From Paenibacillus wulumuqiensis (GTDB lineage: Bacteria; Bacillota; Bacilli; Paenibacillales; Paenibacillaceae): a DNA stretch of 64,000 bases. Shown piece by piece: positions 36,850 through 46,671 of this stretch. The stretch lies in assembly GCF_000971965.1 (NCBI RefSeq), contig NZ_LAQP01000004.1, forward strand, positions 496,001-560,000. The letters run 5' to 3'. The notes under the pieces are model-generated. The model was not told the DNA's origin and made no database searches. It worked only from the letters and a program-made list of their open reading frames with translations. The number at the start of each line of letters is the position of its first letter. The first letter of the stretch is position 1. The position numbers and the translations under genes were made by a program.

Positions 36850-37566
36850 ATGAATGCCGCTACCGTAAGACATATTCTGGACACGCTTGCCGGCATGTTT
36901 CCCGATGCCCACTGCGAGCTTAATCATAGCAATGCCTTTGAACTGACGATTGCCGTACTGCTCTCCGCACAGTGTACAGATGCAACAGTCAATAAGGTAA
37001 CGGTTGATTTATTTCAGAAATACCGTACACCGCAAGATTATCTAAACGTGCCACTGGAAGAGCTGGAGCAGGATATACGGCGGATCGGTTTGTATCGCAG
37101 CAAAGCCAAGCATATCCAGAATTTATGCCGGATTCTGATCGAACAGTATGGCGGCGACGTGCCAGGTGAGCATGATCTGCTCGTGCAGCTTCCGGGTGTG
37201 GGCCGCAAGACAGCCAACGTCGTCGTATCCAATGCGTTCGGAGTGCCTGCTTTTGCCGTTGATACTCATGTAGAACGGGTATCCAAACGACTGGGTCTCG
37301 CAAATTGGAAAGACAATGTACTGGAAGTGGAACGTAAATTGATGAAACGGGTGCCGCGCGACGAATGGACGCTATCCCATCACCGATTTATCTTTTTTGG
37401 AAGGTATCATTGCAAGGCGCAAAACCCGGCCTGTCAGATCTGTCCATTACTCGACATTTGCCGTGAAGGCAAAAAAAGAATGAAAACATCCCTTCTGATC
37501 AAGGAAAAGCCCGCCAAGCCGCGTGCCTCCAGAGCAAAGGGAAAGCAATCTAACACTACAACATAA
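36850..37566 (+). CDS. nth: endonuclease III
   Basis: Nth removes oxidised pyrimidines from DNA and nicks the abasic site. The 238-residue protein has the helix-hairpin-helix LPGVGRKTANVV with Lys120 and catalytic Asp138 in VDTHVERV, the same numbers as in E. coli, and four iron-sulfur cysteines (188, 195, 198, 204; C-x6-C-x2-C-x5-C). I start it at 36850 because AGGAGG at 36837 is seven bases away; the ATG at 36844 is too close. The tail after residue 205 is basic. In Bacillus, nth follows dnaD; here it is 22 kb away. Confidence 0.96.
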   Translation: MNAATVRHILDTLAGMFPDAHCELNHSNAFELTIAVLLSAQCTDATVNKVTVDLFQKYRTPQDYLNVPLEELEQDIRRIGLYRSKAKHIQNLCRILIEQYGGDVPGEHDLLVQLPGVGRKTANVVVSNAFGVPAFAVDTHVERVSKRLGLANWKDNVLEVERKLMKRVPRDEWTLSHHRFIFFGRYHCKAQNPACQICPLLDICREGKKRMKTSLLIKEKPAKPRASRAKGKQSNTTT

Positions 37567-37582
37567 AAAGAGGTCGAACGTT

Positions 37583-37861
37583 ATGAAATGCATTTCCGTC
37601 TACACTGATAACTTTGAGCAATTCTCCGATATCTTCGAGCAGATCGTTGCTGAAGAATTGGCCGAAAACGAAGAAAAAGTAGTTGAAGGCATCACTGTCA
37701 ACTATTCCGGCGATGTTCCGGAACATTACATCGAGCGTATGGCACAAAAGCGCGATGTAGTCGTGATGAAAGACAAAGGCAGAGGCATCACGATTCTGCA
37801 GCACGGCAAACTGTTTGAAATTCTGGTTCCGGTTGCGGAAACGGAAGCAAGCGTAGTTTAA
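37583..37861 (+). CDS. small conserved-looking protein of unknown function (92 residues)
   Basis: I do not recognise a named function. The 92-residue protein is acidic in its first half (FEQIVAEELAENEEKVVEG) with a beta-rich second half (DVVVMKDKGRGITILQHGKLFEILVP). No signal peptide, membrane helix or metal-binding Cys set is seen; the only Cys is near the N-terminus. I start it at 37583 (MKCISVYTDN), with AAAGAGG upstream; the reading from 37523 runs through nth and has no ribosome site. It lies 16 bases after nth and ends at a strong terminator, so it may be cotranscribed with nth. Confidence 0.82.
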   Translation: MKCISVYTDNFEQFSDIFEQIVAEELAENEEKVVEGITVNYSGDVPEHYIERMAQKRDVVVMKDKGRGITILQHGKLFEILVPVAETEASVV

Positions 37862-37916
37862 TACATCACGTCTGTGGAGAACGGCTGCCTGTCAGCGAAT
37901 GATCTCCCAGCGGCTC

Positions 37917-37974
37917 AAAAGCTTTTTATACGATGCATCCCTGTTCGCAGGGATCGTCTATAAAAAGCTTTTTT
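37917..37974 (+). terminator. intrinsic terminator after the nth unit
   Basis: AAAAGCTTTTTATA pairs with TATAAAAAGCTTTT, with an inner CATCCCTG-TTCG-CAGGGATC hairpin and a T run. Confidence 0.92.
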
Positions 37975-38149
37975 GTTGTAGATCGACTTTAAAATGGATC
38001 ACTGGTTTCCGATACATCGTATACAGTGCTACAATACAGATAAGGATAAATTTTAAAATAATATGCAGGCGCATCACTGTCGCCTGTACCGAATCAGCAC
38101 AGGAACACACCGATTGAACCATCATCAGAAAGTGACGGAGGACATACTG

Positions 38150-41100
38150 ATGCAAGCGATTACAACGCAGAGAGAAGATTCATTCGAACTTATTCTGGAG
38201 CAGCTGGCAAAAGAATTAAACCAGCAGGGAAATCACGCCGCTGCTCGCAAGGCCCATGATCTGCAGCTAAAGTACCGCTCGGAGGAGCTGGTACTGGCGT
38301 TTTGCGGTCATTTCTCGGCAGGCAAATCCAGCCTTATGAACTGGCTGTGCGGCAAGCAGATACTGCCGACCAGCCCGGTGCCGACTACCGCCAATATTGC
38401 AGCTATCCGCTGCGGAGAGCCGCGGGCGGTTGTGCATGTGCACGCAGGCGACCAGCTGGAGATCGGGCTGAACGATCTGGATGAGTACTGCAAAAATGGC
38501 GGCGACTATGAATCCGTGGAGCTATGGGACCGGATTACGCTGCTTGGACAGCATGGGGTGCTGCTGGATACGCCCGGCGTGGATTCAACAGATGCAGCTC
38601 ATGAAGCAGCTACCTATTCGGCACTGCACCGCGCCGATGTTGTCTTTTATGTAATGGATTATAATCATGTGCAGTCTGAGACGAATCTTTCCTTTGCCCG
38701 CACCCTGTACGAACGGGGCAAGCCGCTGTATCTGATCGTCAACCAGATCGACAAGCATGAAGATCAGGAGCTGTCCTTTGCCGATTATCGTAAAGGGGTT
38801 GAGCAGGCTTTTGCCAGACGGGGGATTGAGCCTGCAGGTGTGCTGTATGTCTCCCGCCAGGTGCCCGATCATTCGTATGGCCGACTGGAGCGTCTCCGGG
38901 AAGTGATTGGCGAGCTGCTGCAGGACCATCGGCCGCTGCTACGCTACAGCCTGTCACAGGCAGCGTGGGAGCTGGCAGAGGAACACAGCAAGTGGCTTGT
39001 TCAGCAAATGTCGATAGACGTGGAAGATCAAGCGGACGAGACTGAAATGGACGATACGGGCGAAAAAGTGGAATTTTCCATGGAGCAGGATCATTCCGAA
39101 GAAGAGCCTGATACCAAGCAGGAGCCGGATGATCTGCCTGCCTTGAGCGGGAAAATCGCACAGCTGCAGCAGCGGCAGTCCGAACTGTCCGGCAATCTCA
39201 AGGCGCTGCGTGAGAAATGGAGCTGGGAGATTGGCCGGCTGATGGAGCAGGCCAATCTGACACCGGCCGATCTGCGTGATCTGGCCCAGCTCTATCTGGA
39301 AGGTGAACGTCCCGGATTCAAAAAAGGACTGTTCGCTTCCAGAGAGAAAACGCTGCAGGAGCGCGAGCAGCGCAGACAGACGTTTTTGCAGGCTTTTCAG
39401 GAGCAGGTAGCCGCTCATCTGGATGTGCATGTACGCGGCCTGCTGCGCGGCTGGAGCCGGGAGCATGAATTATGGAATGAGGAGCAGGAGACAGCACTGA
39501 CAGCATCGCTGCCAGAGATAACAGCCTCTGATATCGAGAATGGTGCGGGCAAGGATATGGCGGTCACCGGGGAATATGTGCTTAATTATACGCGTGCACT
39601 GCGCGAGCAGACCGCTGCCCGCTATCGCCGGGCAGCACTGGAAGCAGCAGATCGGCTGCTGGAACAACTGCAGCCCGAGATCGATCGCCAGCTGGCTGAT
39701 CTGCAGGCTAAACAGAAGCAGCTGCAGGTGCGTTATGATGATCTGCTGCGTCAGCAGGAAACCGAGCAGCAGATGCAGCAGCAGGATCAGGCGGTTCGCA
39801 GTCTGCTGCCGCAGCGGGAGACCGAAGTACCGGACTGGCTGCCGCGTATCGAAGTGGCGTCAGCCGGGCAGAATACCGCTGCGGGTCATCCTTTATCTTC
39901 ACAGGCAGAACAGACTGGAGCGATGAATCGTCCGTCTGCCGAAGAGAAGCGAAGTGATTTGTCTGTAAAAGATCAGCGGGAGAATAATAATCCTGCTTTG
40001 TCTTCTGCTGCGTCATATGATGCCTCAGCCGGAAGCGATAAAGGTTTTGCTGCAACGAAAATGGAAGCTATCAACGAAGCAGCATCTGAGACTGTATCGA
40101 AGCAGGCAGCCGGGACTGGATCGTCGGCGCGCAGACAGCGTCTGCTGGATACGGCTGAGCGGCTGCGTCATACCGCTGACAAGATCAGCGGACTGCCGGG
40201 TATGACTTCCCAGGCCGAAGAGCTGCGCCACCGTGCCGGTGTAATGGAGGATGGCAAGTTTACCCTGGCACTGTTCGGTGCATTCAGTGCAGGCAAGTCT
40301 TCTTTTGCCAATGCCCTCCTGGGTGGGCCGGTGCTGCCGGTCTCGCCGCATCCGATGACGGCGGCGATTACGCAGATTATGGGAGCGGACGCTGCTCATC
40401 CGCACGGAACTGCCGTTGTCTTCCTCAAGGATGCGGAAGAAATGCAGGAGGATATCAGCGGAGCACTGCGGCTGCTTGGTCTGCCGGATCGTACGCTCAA
40501 TCAGGACTGGCGCAAAGCGGTGGCTGCACTGTCTCCGTCGCGCATTCATCCTTCTGCCCGTGCGCACTACAACTTTATTATGGCTGCAGCAGCTGGCTGG
40601 GAGCAGATGTCCGGTCATCTGGGTGAAGAAGTGGTCGCCGATATGCAAGCTTTCCGCGGATATGTATCGGAAGAGCAGCAGTCCTGCTTTGTCCGCCGGA
40701 TTGATCTGTATTATGACTGTGATCTGACCCGCCAGGGGATGGTGCTGGTCGATACACCGGGTGCTGACTCGGTCAATGCCCGTCATACCGGTGTAACGTT
40801 TGAATATATGAAGTCTGCGGATGCATTGGTGTTTGTAACCTATTACAATCACGCCTTTACCGCTGGCGACCGTCAGCTGCTCGAGCAGCTGGGACGGGTC
40901 AAGGGCAGTCTAGCCCTGGATAATATGTTCTTTATCGTGAATGCTTCCGATCTGGCTTCATCGGAAGAGGAAAAGGATGACGTAGTGAACCGGATCGTCC
41001 GCGAGCTGAATACAGCGGGCATTCGTGAGCCCAATATTCATGCATTGTCCAGCCGCCGTGCTCTGCATGGTCAGGACGAAGGATTCCGCCAGTTCCAGCA

Positions 41101-42010
41101 GAGCTTTAATACATTTGCCGATGAGACACTGGCCGGGCTGGCTGTACATGCTGCGCTGGAAGAAATCGGCCGTATCCGGGACATGATTCTCTCCTGGGAG
41201 CAGGCTGCAAGGCAGGGTGAGGCTTATCGTCACCAGCGCAGACAGCAGCTTATGACCGAGCAGCAGACAGCACGGGAAGCAGTCAGCGGTATCGCACGTA
41301 CCGAGCCGGACCGCAGAGTGCAGGAAGAGAGTGGAGAGCTGCTGTTCCATGTGCGTCAGCGCGTGCGCCTCAAGACACTGGAATGGATACCGGAAATCTT
41401 CAACCCGGCACAGCTGAACCAGGAGTCTACCGATCTGAAAGCCGACTTTGCCGCCTGTGGACGCGAACTTCAGCGGCGTGTCGGCATTGAGCTGGAACAG
41501 GAAGTGCTGGCCACCACGCTGCGGATGGAAAAGGCTGCCCGTCAGCTGATCAGCGAGCGCATGAGAACCTATGGCCGTGAAGCGGAAGCCGGTGCACAGG
41601 GACTACGCCTGTCTGCTTACGAACCATCCGGCTGGGAGACACCTCAGCTGCCGCCCCTGGCATTGTCCCAGGCGCTGGACTGGAAGTCACTCTGGTCCAT
41701 GTTCCGTAATCCTCGTCATTTCTTTGAACAGGGAGGACGGGAGAAGCTGCGCACAGAAGTAACTGCCCGAATCGACAACATGATCGGTCAGCTGCTGGAG
41801 GAACAGCGTGAACGGCTGGCTGCTTATTACATCGATGGCCTGAATGCGAGATTCCAGGAGACGGTCCGGGAGATGCACCGCCAGATCGCCGAATGGGCAG
41901 AGGCAACGGAAGCATCTCTGAGCATGTCCGACGGTCCGGAGCGCTGGCAGCAGCTGGCTGCCGAACTGGATGCACTATCATCTGACCCGGCTGCTTTTGA
42001 GCTTCATCAT
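38150..42010 (+). CDS. dynA: two-headed dynamin-like GTPase (DynA type)
   Basis: A very large protein of about 1287 residues with two dynamin GTPase units in one chain, like Bacillus DynA (YpbR). The first has P-loop GHFSAGKSS (53-61), switch DTPGVDS and NQIDKHED; the second has GAFSAGKSS (710-718), VDTPGADS and a NASD motif. Long helical stalks follow each head, and the region between (about 300-340 and 570-670) is acidic, Gln- and Ser/Ala-rich. It should tether and fuse membranes and help against membrane damage or phage release. I start at 38150 because GGAGG lies upstream; the reading from 38063 has no site. The stop codon is at 42011-42013. Confidence 0.92.
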
Positions 42011-42036
42011 TAACAATATAATTGTGCACTAAAGTT

Positions 42037-42076
42037 ATAGAAGGCAATTCCCTTTGCGGAAATGCCTTCTATTTTT
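42037..42076 (+). terminator. intrinsic terminator after dynA
   Basis: ATAGAAGGCA pairs with TGCCTTCTAT and a T run follows. The rest of 42077-42382 shows TTGACA at 42274 but no clear -10, and no gene. Confidence 0.85.
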
Positions 42077-42382
42077 ACATATTATTAATTTCCTTATTAT
42101 TATATGAGTTGCTCGAAAATAGGTGTTTCAAATTTGGAATTACAACGCTTATGTTTCCTGAAGAATCTCAGCGGTTTACAAAAAACGGGACTATGGAATA
42201 ATTGGCTGTTATCACGAGCATTTTGCATGATTTCATTATAATCGGCTCATTATATATCGATTATGGCATTAATTTGACACCATCGACTGTAAACGGTCTC
42301 TTTTCCTCTTTGCGGGCAATTGGCGACGGTGGTAAGCTTCATTATGCTAAATAACCTGACAGGTGATTGAAGGAGGAACAAC

Positions 42383-44212
42383 ATGGACGTTCTCAGGCAA
42401 CTGCAAGGCTTTTATCGCGAAAAAAAGAGCTATCTCTACTTCTCCATCTTTTGTCTTGCAACCGCTACCGCGCTCGGATTGGTCTATCCGAATCTGCTGA
42501 GATACCTGATCGATGACATTATCAGGCTCAGGCGGTTTGATCAGGTTCCCATGCTGGTCATTGGACTGTTCGTCGTTACTGTTTTAAAAGCATTTATGCA
42601 GTTCCTGCACGGTTTTTTCGGTGGAAGGCTCGGTAATTTCCTCGCCTACCGGCTTCGTAATGCCTGCTATGAAAAGCTTCAATTTCTTTCCTTCCGTTAT
42701 TATGATACTGCCAAGACAGGCGATCTGATGTCCCGTCTGACCGGAGATCTGGAGGCCATCCGTAACTTTATCGCGTTTGGTTTTGCCCAGCTGCTCAATG
42801 TGTTCCTCATGGTCATTTTCGGGGCAGCCGTCATGTTCTCGCTCAACTGGCAGCTCACCCTTGTCACCCTCATTTCCATTCCGTTTCTCGTCTATGTGGC
42901 TTTGCGCTTTGAATCACGCATTCATCCGGCTTTTCAGGAGATGCGACTGGCGTTAAGTTCACTTACAACAGCTGTACAGGAAAATATCACCGGTGTACGC
43001 ACGATCAAGGCATTTGCCCGGGAGTCGCATGAAGTGGACAAGTTCTCCGTACGCAATGAACGCTACCGGACCAATCAGATTTTTGCTTCATCTCTCTGGA
43101 GCCGTTATTTCCCGGTGATGGAGCTGCTGGCTTCGGTATGTATCGTCATTTTGCTCGGATTTGGCGGTACGCTGGTGATCCAGGGATCGATGACTCTCGG
43201 GGAGCTGGTCGCTTTTTTCACCCTGATCTGGTACATAATTGGCCCGATGTGGGGACTTGGCTTTCATATTAACAACTACACCCAATCCAAGGCATCGACC
43301 GAACGGATTCTGGAAATTCTGAATCAGCCGGTGGATATCAAGGATGAACATACAGCTAAACCAGTGCATGAAATCAAGGGGCATGTGGTATTTGATCATG
43401 TGACCTTTGCCTATGGCAACAAAATGGCAGCCGTGGTCGATATCAATCTGGATGCGCCTCCCGGCTCGGTGATCGGGCTGCTGGGCGGTACAGGCTCCGG
43501 TAAGTCGACCATTATCCAGCTGCTGATGCGCGCCTATAACGTAAATGAAGGCAAAATCACACTGGACGGTACCGATATCCGGGATATCCGAATTGAAGAT
43601 CTGCGGGCACAGATTGCCTCTGTTTTCCAGGAAACCTTTCTGTTCTCCTCCACGATCAAAAATAACATCGCCTACGGGATGGAAGAAGTGACCATGGAAG
43701 AGATCGTTCGTGCCGCCCGGCTAGCCAAAGCTCATGAATTCATTATGGAGCTGCCAAAGGGCTATGATACGATTGTCGGCGAACGCGGTCTGGGATTGTC
43801 AGGCGGACAAAAGCAGCGTCTCGCTATCGCGCGAGCCCTGCTCAAAAATCCGAAGATTCTCATTCTGGACGATGCGACCAGTGCAGTCGATATGGAGACC
43901 GAGCATGAGATTCAGTCCGGGTTCCAGGAAGTCATGCGGGGCAGAACAACTTTTATTATCGCGCACCGGATCTCCTCGCTGCGTCATGCGGATGAGATTC
44001 TGGTACTGGAAGAAGGACGCGTCATCCAGCGCGGCAAGCATGAACAGCTAATCCATATCGCGGGTCCGTACCAGGACATCTATCATGTCCAATATGCGGA
44101 TCATATCTCCCGTCTGCAAGAACAGCCGGAGACTGACATGCCGGAGCCGGATGGCTGGAAAAGCGAACTGCCGCAGCCAGGCAGTGGGGAGCAGGTGAGA
44201 TACCATGAGTAA
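42383..44212 (+). CDS. ABC exporter half-transporter, degenerate-site subunit
   Basis: A 609-residue fused membrane/ATPase subunit: six transmembrane helices in about 1-310 and an ATPase domain with Walker A GGTGSGKS (368), signature LSGGQ (472-476), Walker B LILDDATSAVD. The catalytic Glu after Walker B is replaced by Asp (Asp497). With the partner downstream, whose signature is altered, this gives one degenerate and one active site, as in BmrCD and TM287/288 multidrug exporters. AAGGAGG lies before the start; it overlaps the next gene by eight bases. Confidence 0.93.
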   Translation: MDVLRQLQGFYREKKSYLYFSIFCLATATALGLVYPNLLRYLIDDIIRLRRFDQVPMLVIGLFVVTVLKAFMQFLHGFFGGRLGNFLAYRLRNACYEKLQFLSFRYYDTAKTGDLMSRLTGDLEAIRNFIAFGFAQLLNVFLMVIFGAAVMFSLNWQLTLVTLISIPFLVYVALRFESRIHPAFQEMRLALSSLTTAVQENITGVRTIKAFARESHEVDKFSVRNERYRTNQIFASSLWSRYFPVMELLASVCIVILLGFGGTLVIQGSMTLGELVAFFTLIWYIIGPMWGLGFHINNYTQSKASTERILEILNQPVDIKDEHTAKPVHEIKGHVVFDHVTFAYGNKMAAVVDINLDAPPGSVIGLLGGTGSGKSTIIQLLMRAYNVNEGKITLDGTDIRDIRIEDLRAQIASVFQETFLFSSTIKNNIAYGMEEVTMEEIVRAARLAKAHEFIMELPKGYDTIVGERGLGLSGGQKQRLAIARALLKNPKILILDDATSAVDMETEHEIQSGFQEVMRGRTTFIIAHRISSLRHADEILVLEEGRVIQRGKHEQLIHIAGPYQDIYHVQYADHISRLQEQPETDMPEPDGWKSELPQPGSGEQVRYHE

Positions 44213-46073
44213 TCCGTCCATGAACAATACATCCATCGATGACAAGCAAAAAGTGATGGATACCTCGGCATCGGTACGGGTAGAGGAGCGGTTTATCTAC
44301 CAGGATGACGAGCTGATCGACAAAGCATTTAACTGGGGACAATTCAGCCGCCTGTTCAGTTACATGAAGCCGTATGCCCGGCAGCTGCTGCCCTTTATTC
44401 TGCTTATGATGGTGCTCGGAACCGTAACCAAGCTGGCGGTCCCGCTCATTACCGGTATGGCGATCGACCGGGCGATCCAGCCTGCTAACGGTGTACCCAG
44501 TCTGAAGCTGCTGTATGGACTGACTGCGCTCGCACTGGTGCTTTATCTGATTCAATGGGCAGCCAATGCCTACCGGATCAAGTACACCAATATTATCGGG
44601 CAACGGGTCATCTACGATCTGCGCTCGGACCTGTTCAGCCATATCCAGCGGCTGTCCTTTTCTTTCTTTGATAAAAGGCCGGCCGGTTCGGTACTCGTCC
44701 GGGTGACCAATGATGTGAACTCCCTGCAGGATCTGTTCACCAACGGGGCGGTCAATGTCATGATCGACTGTGTACAGCTGCTCGGGATCATTGTCATTTT
44801 ACTGTTCATCAACTGGAAATTGGCACTCGCGGTTATGCTGACCGTGCCGATCATGTTCTTCGTCTCCACCAAGCTGCGCAAAGTCATCCGTCGTTCGTGG
44901 CAGGAAGTACGGATGAAAAACTCGCGTATCAATTCCCATCTGAATGAATCGATTCAAGGAATTCGCGTGACCCAAGCGTATACACAGGAAAAGCAGAACA
45001 TGAAATATTTCGATAATATGAATATGTCGAGCAAGCAGTCCTGGGACAAAGCGTCGGCGATGAACCAGATGTTCGGACCGTTGATCGAAGTAACCGGCGG
45101 TCTTGGATCGGTCATTCTGTTCGGGTTCGGAGCCATGCTGATCGCCAGCGGCGAGATTGAGATCGGTATTCTGGTCGCCTTTGCCAACTACGTCAGCAAC
45201 TTCTGGGACCCGATCAACCGGCTCGGCAATATGTACAATCAGCTGCTTGTTGCCATGGCTTCCTCGGAACGTATCTTTGAATTTATGGATGAAAAGCCTT
45301 CGGTAGCCGACAAGCCGGATGCCCATCCCATGCCGCGTATCCGCGGTGATATCGTGTTCAAGGATGTGGTGTTTGAGTATGAACCGGGCCGTCCGGCACT
45401 TAAGGGAATCAATCTGAACGTCAAAGCCGGACAGTCGATTGCCCTGGTCGGTCATACCGGTTCAGGTAAATCAACCATCATCAATTTGATCAGCCGGTTC
45501 TATGATATCAAGAGCGGCCAGATTACGATCGATGGTCAGGATCTGCGTGATGTGACACTGGAGAGTCTGCGCAGTCAGATCAGTATTGTGCTGCAGGATA
45601 CGTTTATTTTCTCCGGTACGATCCGTGACAATATCCGGTTCGGACGCCTGGATGCGACCGATGAAGAGGTGGAAGCCGCAGCAAAGGCGGTTCATGCCCA
45701 TGTATTTATCGAGAAGCTGGCCAAAGGTTATGATACCGAAGTCGAGGAGCGGGGCAATGTACTGTCTATGGGACAGCGGCAGCTGCTCTCCTTTGCCAGG
45801 GCGCTGCTGGCCGATCCGCGGATTCTTATTCTGGATGAAGCGACAGCGAGTATCGATACGGAGACCGAGCTGCGGATTCAGGAAGCGCTCAAGGTACTGC
45901 TGCAGGGAAGAACATCCTTTATCGTCGCTCACAGGCTATCGACGATCCGCCATGCCGACCTTATCGTCGTGCTGGATCACGGAGAGATCAAGGAAGAGGG
46001 TACCCATGAGCAGCTGATTCAGCGCAAAGGGGTATACAACGGACTGATCGAAGCTCAGTTCCGCTTTTTGTAA
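44205..46073 (+). CDS. ABC exporter half-transporter, consensus-Walker subunit
   Basis: A 622-residue half-transporter with an N-terminal cytoplasmic extension (about 1-60), six membrane helices and an ATPase domain: Walker A GHTGSGKS (416), signature LSMGQ in place of LSGGQ (520-524), and a full Walker B with catalytic Glu545 (LILDEATASID). Together with the upstream subunit it should form a heterodimeric exporter. The substrate is not predictable; relatives export drugs or lipids. A terminator follows at 46285. Confidence 0.93.
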   Translation: MSNPSMNNTSIDDKQKVMDTSASVRVEERFIYQDDELIDKAFNWGQFSRLFSYMKPYARQLLPFILLMMVLGTVTKLAVPLITGMAIDRAIQPANGVPSLKLLYGLTALALVLYLIQWAANAYRIKYTNIIGQRVIYDLRSDLFSHIQRLSFSFFDKRPAGSVLVRVTNDVNSLQDLFTNGAVNVMIDCVQLLGIIVILLFINWKLALAVMLTVPIMFFVSTKLRKVIRRSWQEVRMKNSRINSHLNESIQGIRVTQAYTQEKQNMKYFDNMNMSSKQSWDKASAMNQMFGPLIEVTGGLGSVILFGFGAMLIASGEIEIGILVAFANYVSNFWDPINRLGNMYNQLLVAMASSERIFEFMDEKPSVADKPDAHPMPRIRGDIVFKDVVFEYEPGRPALKGINLNVKAGQSIALVGHTGSGKSTIINLISRFYDIKSGQITIDGQDLRDVTLESLRSQISIVLQDTFIFSGTIRDNIRFGRLDATDEEVEAAAKAVHAHVFIEKLAKGYDTEVEERGNVLSMGQRQLLSFARALLADPRILILDEATASIDTETELRIQEALKVLLQGRTSFIVAHRLSTIRHADLIVVLDHGEIKEEGTHEQLIQRKGVYNGLIEAQFRFL

Positions 46074-46284
46074 GATCGTCTGGATCAGTCTGGATCGAAC
46101 AGCTTGAGGAATGACAAAACTATCCGGTTTGCATCTTATAGCAGACTGGCAGCTGCTCGGACGAGAATTTTTCTGCCGATATAAATCGGAATTTCTCTCC
46201 AGTATGGGCGATAGGTGCCGTGGAGCGGCAAAGCCGGGTCTGCTCGCCAGCAAATAAGTGCCTTCAATATCCTTTTATATCCAT

Positions 46285-46334
46285 ATAAGCCTCTTATCTG
46301 CTATTCACGTGAGCAGTGATAAGAGGCTTTTTTT
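46285..46334 (+). terminator. intrinsic terminator after the ABC exporter
   Basis: AAGCCTCTTATC pairs with GATAAGAGGCTT and seven T follow. Confidence 0.9.
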
Positions 46335-46497
46335 GCTTAAAAATGTTTCTTGTAAAAAGCAGGAAACAAGCAAATATACAAATTGTGACAAAATTCGTGA
46401 ATGAAAGCGTCATCATTTAATAAATTTCGTGATTTGTCCAAAAATTTAAGTAAAGTGGGTTGCAATCTAACTTGGAAGGTAAGAAAATAAGAGTGTC

Positions 46498-46548
46498 AAC
46501 ACATTGTAAAGTTCATTATCAACATCGTCGGGAATTTTACAATGTGTT
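46498..46548. repeat. perfect 13-bp inverted repeat upstream of purT
   Basis: AACACATTGTAAA (46498-46510) and TTTACAATGTGTT (46536-46548) are perfect reverse complements with a 25-base spacer and no T run. It lies about 125 bases before purT and may be an operator or a leader hairpin. No purine riboswitch was recognised in 46335-46671. Confidence 0.6.
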
Positions 46549-46671
46549 AATCACTTAACAGCAAAGAGAATAGACAAAGAGCACAATCTGTACCAACGGA
46601 GAGTTTTGCAGTTCGAGTAGTATGCAAGCTTGACGCAGTGTAAAAAAGTGGATAAGGGAGTGCTGTTTATT

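Noticed and set aside
46381-46410. TTGTGACAAAATTCGTGAA as a Rex box
   Set aside because: Only one half agrees with TTGTGAA-N4-TTCACAA.
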